Below are positions 50,783 through 58,900 of a stretch of 64,000 nt of DNA, piece after piece. Position numbers and translations under genes: made by a program. The stretch covers positions 868,001 through 932,000 of the forward strand of contig NZ_JBEUWX010000002.1 in NCBI RefSeq assembly GCF_041770905.1, in the 5' to 3' direction. Every line of letters begins with the position of its first letter. The first letter of the stretch is position 1. The notes under the pieces were generated by a model. The model was not told the DNA's origin, ran no database searches, and saw nothing but the letters and a program-made list of their open reading frames with translations. This DNA comes from Propionivibrio hellwigii (GTDB lineage: Bacteria > Pseudomonadota > Gammaproteobacteria > Burkholderiales > Rhodocyclaceae).

Positions 50783-51636
50783 GCCCTGTACAGAAGTCCA
50801 GAATCAAGCCCAACCACTACCGCAGACCAGGGCCGACTGGCAACACCTGCGGCATCGTCTGCCCAAAAACCGAAACAGGCCCCCTAGGAGGGAATGCCAG
50901 GCCACCGGTTACCGCAGAGACGACCGAAGAAAAGAACTTTATGGAGCGCGGAGTTGACCGTGTCAACCAGAATATCGATGATTGGGTCGAAAGCAAAGGC
51001 GACAATAGGCTGGTCATGGCCGTAGGAGCGCTGGGCAAAGCTGTCATTGAAGTGTTCGTGCCTACGCAGGTGTGGGAGTTGATTCCCGCAGGCAAGGGTG
51101 CCAAACTGCTCAAAAAGGGCGCCAAAGCTACCGGCGTGTTCAAGAAAGGAGAAAAAGCAGCAGAGGCGACCAAGGATGTCAAGAAGGCTTCAAGTAAAGG
51201 CAGCGGTGGTAAAGTTGATGGACCAAAGCACCGAGGTCCTTGTGATCACTTAAAGCAAGGTAGTGGTAAAGGCCCGTATCGCGGCGGCGCGCACAGTAAG
51301 ACAAGAAAACTAGTAAATGACGGAAAAGACTCTCATCACATACCGGCAAAAGATGCTAACCCACAACTGCATCCTAACGACGGGCCGGCGATACAAATGG
51401 ATCCTAAGGATCACGCCAGAACTTCCAGCAATGGACAAATGGCAGGATCACTAGAGTACAGAGAATTTATTGCCGATTTGATCAATAACGGAAAATTGCG
51501 TGATGCAATGGCACAAGAGGTGAAAGACGTACGTAGAGTAGCAAAAGAGATCAAAGACCCAAAAAAATACAATGAGGCATTACAGGAAATGCTTGAATAT
51601 TTCAAATGTTTGGAGAAACACGGATTAATAAAATGA
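50779..51636 (+). CDS. T6SS effector with SHH-type HNH/Endo VII nuclease tip
   Basis: A 285-residue protein read from GTG 50779, which overlaps the adaptor's stop. The N-terminal ~60 residues (GNTCGIVCPKTE, GPLGGNARPP) have no PAAR motif that I recognise. A Lys-rich linker (KLLKKGAKATGVFKKGEKAAE) leads to the tip from about residue 155: GPYRGGAHSKTRK, then DSHHIPAKDAN (about 183) and PAIQMDPKDHARTSSNG. The SHH and DH residues fit the HNH/Endo VII toxin superfamily, so DNA cleavage in rival cells is likely. Its TGA overlaps the next ATG. Confidence 0.82.
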   Translation: MSPVQKSRIKPNHYRRPGPTGNTCGIVCPKTETGPLGGNARPPVTAETTEEKNFMERGVDRVNQNIDDWVESKGDNRLVMAVGALGKAVIEVFVPTQVWELIPAGKGAKLLKKGAKATGVFKKGEKAAEATKDVKKASSKGSGGKVDGPKHRGPCDHLKQGSGKGPYRGGAHSKTRKLVNDGKDSHHIPAKDANPQLHPNDGPAIQMDPKDHARTSSNGQMAGSLEYREFIADLINNGKLRDAMAQEVKDVRRVAKEIKDPKKYNEALQEMLEYFKCLEKHGLIK

Positions 51637-52085
51637 ATGAGCGCACAAAATTTTATATTCAACCTTATATTGGCACCAATGCAATAAGGTTTGGCATGAC
51701 GCCAGCGGAGGTGGCCCAATTATTAGGCCCCAGTGAAACAGAATCAACCAATCATCAAGGCAAGGCTGTAGAATTTCGCTCATTCATGAACGTAGCGTAC
51801 TCAGATAAAATGCAGGTCGACCATATTGGTTTTGGACGCCAAATGCAGGAAATTTACCTTGAGGAAATAAATATCTTCTCCGATGAATCGAGGTCGGTTT
51901 TAAGAAAGCTAATCAGCCTAGATCATGAAGTCTTTTTATATTTTGGATTTTTGTTTTTTTTCAAGCTGGGAATTTCGCTGACTGGTTTTCATGATAACGA
52001 CGAGAATAATAAGGCACTAGCGCTATTTACTCGAGGACACTGGGACTCTCGTAAGCCCAAAATGAGACCGTTCATGCTCAGCTAG
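51633..52085 (+). CDS. Candidate immunity protein for the SHH nuclease
   Basis: A 150-residue protein (MNERTKFYIQPYIGTNAIRFGMTPAEVAQLLG...). The GIRFGMTxxEVxxLLG-type opening recalls a widespread group of small immunity-like proteins. The ATG overlaps the nuclease stop. No signal peptide is present, as expected for protection against a DNase in the cytoplasm. A longer frame from 51606 lies inside the effector and is unlikely. Confidence 0.75.
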   Translation: MNERTKFYIQPYIGTNAIRFGMTPAEVAQLLGPSETESTNHQGKAVEFRSFMNVAYSDKMQVDHIGFGRQMQEIYLEEINIFSDESRSVLRKLISLDHEVFLYFGFLFFFKLGISLTGFHDNDENNKALALFTRGHWDSRKPKMRPFMLS

Positions 52086-52087
52086 TT

Positions 52088-52447
52088 ATGTCCACCGAAT
52101 CCGCCACAGCCAAGGACGCCCGATTCGTCCTGATCAGTTTCCTGCCTGACGTCTGCCTGACGCCCAACAAGAGCGGCTACCCCGTGCCCTACGTCATCAC
52201 GCACAAAATGGATCAGAGCGAGCAGGTCTCGCCCAACGTCTTCTTTCGCGGCAAGGCCGCCTACTTGCACAACGAAAGCTATGTGGACAACGTGCGTGGT
52301 GACGAGCCAGGTGCGGGCAAGGGCGTGGTCAGCCAGACACACATCAAGATCAGCCACAACATCGACAAAAGCGCCAGCGTCTATGTCAATGGCCGCCCCA
52401 TCGTGCGCACGGGCGACCACGTGTGGATGAACTGGAAAAAACCGTAA
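52088..52447 (+). CDS. Stand-alone DUF4150 PAAR-like protein
   Basis: A 119-residue protein consisting only of a PAAR-like DUF4150 domain: ISFLPDVCLTPNKSGYPVPYVITH, SPNVFFRGKAAYLHNESYV, GDEPGAGKGVVSQTH, VYVNGRPIVRTGDHVWMNW. It lies 2 bp after the immunity gene. It probably supplies the spike cap for VgrG2, whose nuclease effector lacks its own PAAR domain. Confidence 0.88.
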   Translation: MSTESATAKDARFVLISFLPDVCLTPNKSGYPVPYVITHKMDQSEQVSPNVFFRGKAAYLHNESYVDNVRGDEPGAGKGVVSQTHIKISHNIDKSASVYVNGRPIVRTGDHVWMNWKKP

Positions 52448-52649
52448 GTCATGCTCAAAGCAGGCATGCCATGCCAAATATTAGCAGGAGTCACGGGACA
52501 GATTTCTTTATAATCGAATTGTTCCCATTTGGCACAAGAGTCTGAGCGTTCAGGCCGTCTAGGCGCAACGCCAAAAATGGATGTCCTGGAGGCTACCAAG
52601 AATTTCCCGCACCCACCGACACATCTGACAAAAAAGGAAAGGATCTCCC

Positions 52650-54907
52650 ATGAACCGACTACTGACAGCGCACCTGGGAGGAGGGGGAAAGCTCAAAGCG
52701 GTCTGGCTAGAAGGGACAGAAGCGCTCAGCACCCTCTACCGGATCCGCGTCCGGCTCATCAGCGAAGACGGCCAGATCGACTGCCAGAAACTGTTGGGGG
52801 AAGCGGGCAGTGTAGAACTACTCGCTGCGGGGGGCGCCAAACGCTACTTCAGCGGCCAGATTGTCCGCATGGGCGCCTTGGGCAAAGCCGGGCGCTACTA
52901 CCGCTACGAAGCGCATCTATCCCCCAAACTCTGGCATGCCGGACGCACCAGCGACTTTCGCATCTGGCAAAACCTCACCGTCAAGGAAATTGCCGAAGAG
53001 CTCCTTGGCAAACACGCCATCCGCCACGACTGGCGTACCAAAAACGCGCTCAAACGCTGGGAATACAAAGTCCAGTACGGCGAAACCGACCTTGAATTCC
53101 TCGAACGGCTACTTGCCCACGAAGGTCTCTACTACTGGTTCGAACACAAAAAGGGCGGCGAGAGACTCATCATTGCCGACCACTTCACCACCCCGGACAC
53201 CTACCCTGGCTACGAAAACGTCCTCTACTGCCCGCCGGACGAAGCGCGCGAAGACGAAGATCACTACTGGGACTGGAACCTCTCCCGCCGCCCTGAACCG
53301 GGGCGCTACACCCAGGGCGACTACGACTTCAAAAAACCGGCCAAAGACCTCACCACCGGCCATAGCGACCCGCGCGGCCACCTCTTTGACCAATACGAAA
53401 GATACGCCTACCCTGGCAACTACACCGACCCGGGAGAGGGCGAGCAGTACGCCATCGCTCGACTGGAAGCCCTGCAAGCCGGGCAGGATCTCATCACCCT
53501 CACCGGCAAAGTACGCGGCGCCCTGCCCGGCTACCGCTTCACCCTAAGGAACCACCCGCGGGAAGAACAAAACCGCGAACTACTCGTCGTCCGCGCCGAC
53601 TACCGGGCCACTGACAACGATTACGAGGCCTGGGGGGAACGGGAAGAAGCCGGCTACCAGGTCATCGTCAAGGCCCAGCCGGCCGACAAAGGCTACCGGC
53701 CGCTGGCGCGGAGCGGCCCGCGCGCCCGCGCGCCCGCGGGCCGGAGACCGCTGTCGTTGTCGGCCCGGCCGGAGAAGAAATCCATACCGACGAATACGGC
53801 CGGGTCAAGGTGCATTTCCACTGGGATCGTTACGGCAAGAAAGACGGCAGCGACTCCTGCTGGATCCGGGTAGCCAGTCCCTGGGCGGGGAGCAACTTCG
53901 GCGGCATCCACATCCCGCGCATCGGCCAGGAAGTCATTGTCGATTACGAATACGGCGACCCGGATCGTCCGCTCATTACCGGACGGGTCTATAACGCCGC
54001 TCAAATGCCTCCGTGGGAATTGCCGGCCAACAAGACCCAATCGGGCTTTCTCACCCGCTCGAGCAAAGGCGGCGCGCCCGGAGAAGGACTGCGTGACGGC
54101 GCCGGCGCGGCCAACGCCCTGCGCTTTGAAGACAAGGCCGGCGCCGAACAACTCTGGCTGCACGCCCAGCAAGACCAGCTCACCGAAGTGGAGCGCGACG
54201 AAGACAAATGGGTGGGACAGGATCGCAGAAAGGAGATCGACCGCGACGAGTTCAACACCATTCACCGCGACAGAACGGAAGTGGTCGATCGTAATGAAAA
54301 GATCAATGTGCATGGCTGGCGCACGGAGGAAGTTGATCTTGATGAGACCATTACCATCCATCAGAACCGGAAAGAACGCGTCGATCACAACGAGACCATT
54401 TCCATCGGCGATAACCGTAATGAAAGCGTCGGGAAGAATGAATCCATCCGTATCGGTGTCAACCGCTCCGAATCAGTCGGCAAAAACGAAAAGGTTAAGA
54501 TCGGGGTTAACCAGAATTTGAGGGTCGGATCTAACAAGCAGGAAACGATAGGCCTGACCAGCCTGAAGAATGTGGGCATTGCGCAGATGACCAATATCGG
54601 CGCAGCCTACAACCTCAATGTCGGCGCAGCCTGGATAAGCAACGTCGGGTTTATGCATATGCATAACGTCGGCGTCAAATATTCCACCACCGTGGGTTCC
54701 GCCTACACGCTGGAATCGGGCAAAACCATCAGTACGAGCGCCGGCACAGTCATGGCGCACCAGGCGGGAGAAGAAATCAGCCTGGTATGCGGCGGATCGT
54801 CCATTACCCTGAAAAAGGATGGGACGATCATGATCCGCGGTGACAAAATCAAGATCCTTGGCGCCACCATTGTGGATGTGGATGGCAAAATCATTGACAT
54901 GAACTGA
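52650..54907 (+). pseudogene. vgrG: T6SS VgrG, copy 3, frameshifted by an 8-bp duplication
   Basis: The DNA matches copies 1 and 2 up to about 53720. There CCCGCGCGCCCGCGGGCC is expanded by one extra GCGCCCGC unit, shifting frame after residue ~358 (SGPRARAPAGRRP). The first frame stops at 53873 (407 codons). The correct frame resumes and is open from about 53730 to 54907, encoding the gp5 domain and a third distinct tip ending KIKILGATIVDVDGKIIDMN. As written the gene makes no full VgrG unless frame is restored by slippage; a sequencing or assembly error in this GC-rich microrepeat is possible. Confidence 0.9.
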
Positions 54908-54922
54908 TTGCCGCGGCGCACC

Positions 54923-55936
54923 ATGACCGTACATCTTTTCAACGAGACTCCCTATCCGGCTTTCGGTTTTGAGACCGAACTGTACGATGACAGGGAATAT
55001 TTTTGCCTTGCGGTCAAAGCCAGTTTTGACCTCACCCCGCGTGGCACGCTACGTCTGCGCGAAGAACACGACCCCATCGAACTGGGGGATCGCTATGCCG
55101 GAGAACCAGGCGCATCCAGCTTATTGGCGGCCACCGACCTCATCCCCCGCCGCCTGAACACGGATGTCGTCATCATCGGTCAGGCAAAGGCGCCCAAAGG
55201 CGCTGCAGCCGAACACTGGCTGGCCGGAATGAAAGTGGGCAACATTCACAAGATTATTCAACTGACAGGCCCGCGTACATGGCATCACCGGATGATCGGA
55301 GGATGGAAGCTCTCCCCTCCGCAGCGTACAACCTCCGTGCCGCTTTTGTATGAACTGGCCTACGGCGGAGAACGCCCGACCCGTGACGATGAAAAGCGGG
55401 ACGTCTGGGCGCCCAACCCTATTGGTCGCGGATACGTCGGCCGCCACCGCTGGGAAACGGATCGCGAATGGCCGGCGCCGCAGCTTCTAGGGCCGCGCGA
55501 CATCCTACCGGACACGCCGGGGAAGGGTCACACCTACGGGTTTGGCCCGATTCCGGGCGACTGGGCACCGCGCGTTGAGCGCATCGGCACCACGGACGAA
55601 ACCTGGCGGCAAACAGTCGCACCGCACTTACCCGCCGATTTCGATCTGCGCTTTTTCAACTGTGCGCCGGATGACCAGCAGGCGCAGGGATTTCTGCGCG
55701 GGGATGAAAAAATTGCCCTTTCCGGCCTGCTGCAGGAAGAAATTTATACATTCCGTCTGCCGGACTGGGAAGCCACCGCGCTGATGGTTGATCACGACAA
55801 CATCATCGTATCGCTGGACATGGACTTAAGCGGCGTCAACATCGACCTCGACCGCCGCGTAGCGACCTTGGTCTGGCGGCTAACCACCCCGGCGGATCAC
55901 TGGAAACAGGCCAGTCTGAGCCTGATGGCGCGTTGA
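54923..55936 (+). CDS. DUF2169 T6SS adaptor/chaperone, copy 3
   Basis: A 337-residue DUF2169 protein from ATG 54923 (MTVHLFNETPYPAFGFETEL). Landmarks are RYAGEPGASSLLAATDLIPRRLNTDV, LTGPRTWHHR, ELAYGGERP, PNPIGRGYVG and LPADFDLRFFNCAPDDQQAQGFLRGDE. It is the closest of the three to the textbook family. It lies 15 bp after vgrG3 and 9 bp before rhs, and should serve the Rhs effector. Confidence 0.92.
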   Translation: MTVHLFNETPYPAFGFETELYDDREYFCLAVKASFDLTPRGTLRLREEHDPIELGDRYAGEPGASSLLAATDLIPRRLNTDVVIIGQAKAPKGAAAEHWLAGMKVGNIHKIIQLTGPRTWHHRMIGGWKLSPPQRTTSVPLLYELAYGGERPTRDDEKRDVWAPNPIGRGYVGRHRWETDREWPAPQLLGPRDILPDTPGKGHTYGFGPIPGDWAPRVERIGTTDETWRQTVAPHLPADFDLRFFNCAPDDQQAQGFLRGDEKIALSGLLQEEIYTFRLPDWEATALMVDHDNIIVSLDMDLSGVNIDLDRRVATLVWRLTTPADHWKQASLSLMAR

Positions 55937-55945
55937 GGACAAAGC

Positions 55946-58900
55946 ATGTCTACTCCTGAGCAGGCGGAAAAACGCCACGAACACATCGCAGTCGCCAAAG
56001 CGCCCGACTGGAAATACACCCCACAGAAACCGAACAAAGGCGTTCCCGTCCCGTACTGGACTGTTGCCTATTTCGACGAAGCCATACACACCGCCAACCA
56101 GTCCAACGGACGCAAGAACGACTACTTCATCAGCGTATCGCGCGTCCCCGTAAGCCGCGGCGGAGAAGCAGGCAAAGGCAAAGGCGTGCTCAGCAACACC
56201 TACATGGACGAGTTCGAGCCGACCGAATGGTCGAACACGCTGCACATCGACCAGGGCTTTGCCGTCTTTCACGGTCATGCGGGCATCATCAACAAAGGCA
56301 ATGCCCCGGCCAAGGTCTACACGGGCGTCAATCCGGCGGACGCCATTGCCGACAAAGCCTGTTGGGAACAGCTCAAAACCAACCTGTCAGCGCTGGGCGT
56401 GGCCGGCAAGGATCGCTTGTTTGCCGATCCGGTCGGCTGCGGCAAGAACGCAATCTCCGGCGCATGGAACCAGATCGCTGGCGACGTACAGGCCGCCGGC
56501 GGCCTGCTCGAAGGCCTCTGGGGCGGCATCAAAAGTTTCTTCTCCGATCCCATCGGCACCGCCGGCGCAGCCATCGACGGCCTGAAGCAATTCGGCCAAC
56601 AGGCTTACGAATCCGGCAAACAGGTCGTTGGCGTGATCGAAGGGTTGCGCAATGGCTCCATCACCATGGAAGACCTGATGGACTTTGCCGCCGACATGAT
56701 GCAGGGCACCCTGTGCAGCATGGCCGAACAAGTCGAAGAAATGGTCAAGAACGGCAAAGGCTGCGAAGCGATGGGCGTCATGCTGGGCATAGCCGCCGAG
56801 CAGGTTGCCCTGGTCGCTGCCACCATGGGCGCCGGCACTGCCGCCAAAGGCGCGCAGCTGCTTGTTAAAGCCGGCGTCAGCAAAGGCGACGACCTCGCCG
56901 CTGCCATCAAAAAACTCAAGAACTACAAGAAAAAATTCAAGAACGGCAACGACAAGGACATCCCCAAAAAGCCGCCCAAAGCCCCGGGCAAAAATGACTC
57001 CAGCACGCCCGGCACGCGGCCCAGTCCGACCTGCGTCCTGTGTCCGCAGGTCGGCAACCCGGTCAACCCGGTGCTGGGCGTCAAGGTGCAGGCCGGAGAA
57101 GAAGACCTCGACTTCGACCTGCCGGCGCCTCTTCCCCTCCCCTGGCAGCGCAGCTACGTATCGAGTAACGCCCATATCGGCTGGCTGGGCCAAGGCTGGA
57201 GCACGCCGCTGAGCCTGTTCATTGAGGAAAAGCGCAGCCCGCGCGGCAAAACGCTCACCCTGGTTGACGAATTCGGGCGCGAAATCCTCTTCCCGCCGCT
57301 GCGGCCGGGCGAGCAGCACTTTCACGACTACGAACAAGTCACCCTAAAGTGCCTGCAAGCGGGCTGGTTCGAACTCTCCACCCCCGACCAGTCCCGGCAC
57401 CTGCTCTTCGGCCGACTTGCCGAAGGCGACAAACGCCACCCCCTGCGCGCCATCATCGACCGCAACGACAACATCATCCGCATCCACTACGACCCGGTCG
57501 GCGCTCTACCCGAACGCATCACCGACAGCGCCGGGCGCATTCTGGCGCTGCATTTTGAGACCCTGCCGCAACAGGCCGACGCCACACCGGCAGCCAAGCG
57601 CCTCACGCGCATCGACCTCATCGCCGGCCCCGGCGCCTGGGACACCCCGCCGCCCATCGGCCTGCCGCCACAACCGCTGGTCACCTACGCCTACAACGAA
57701 GCGGGCGACTTGATCAGCGTGCGCGACCGTCTGGGCCGGATACACCGCCGCTTTGAATACCGCCGGCACATCCTCACCGCCCACACACATTCTGGCGGAG
57801 TACGGGTTGAATACACCTACGACCAAGAAAGCCCGCAGGGCCGGGTTTTAAGCAGCCATTCGAGCACGGGCGAACACTACGACTTTGACTACCGGCGCGC
57901 GCGCACCCTGGTCACCGACCAACTCGGGCGCCGGCAAATCTTCCGCTTCGACCGGCATCGCGAATGGACAGGACACACCGACGCCCTGGGCGGGCGCACC
58001 GTCCGCGAAATCGACGCCTTCGGCAACCTCATCGGCCTCACCGACCCGGCCGGCCGCAAGACCACCTACGCCTACGACGCCTCTGGCCGGCCCACGCGCA
58101 TCCGACTCCCCGCATCTTCCGGCGCATCTTCGCCGGAAATCACCCTTAACTACGACGAGACGAGCGGTCAGCTTGACCGGCTGACCGACGAAAACGGCGC
58201 CACCACCCGTTACCGGTACGACGAGGTTGGCAACCTCGCCGAAGTCACCGACGCCCTCGGCCAGACCACCCGCTACGCCTACGACGCCCGTGGCCTGCCG
58301 GTTGCCATCACCGACGCCCTCGGCAAAACCAAAACCCTGCAATACAACGACGCCGGCCAGATTACCGCCTACACCGACTGCTCCGGGCAAACCACCCGCT
58401 ATGCCTACGACGCCTGGGGCCACCTCAGCGAAATCACCGACGCCCTGGGTCAGACCACCGGCTACAAACACGACCCCCTCGGCCGCCTCCTTTCGCTGAC
58501 CCACCCCGACGGGCGTCAGGAACACTTCACCTACGATGAGGCCGGGCGTCTTGTTGCCTACACCGACCCTTCCGGCGCCCGCACCGGCTACACCCTTGAT
58601 GCCGACGGCCGCCCCCTGCAACGCACCAACGCCTCAGGCGGCGCCCTCACCTACGAATACGATTCAGCCCGCCGGCTCAGCGGCCTCCTTAACGAAAACG
58701 GCGCGCGCTACGACTTTACCTACGACGCCCTTGACCGGCTCATTGCCGAAACCGGATTCGATGCCCGCCACACCCGCTACCGGTATGATGCTACCGGACT
58801 GCTCACTGCCCGCCTCGAAGCCGGCGCCCTCAGCGCCCAGGAAAGGCTCGAACAGAGCGCCCAACCCCCGCAGCACACACGCCCCGAAGCCTCGCCCGGC

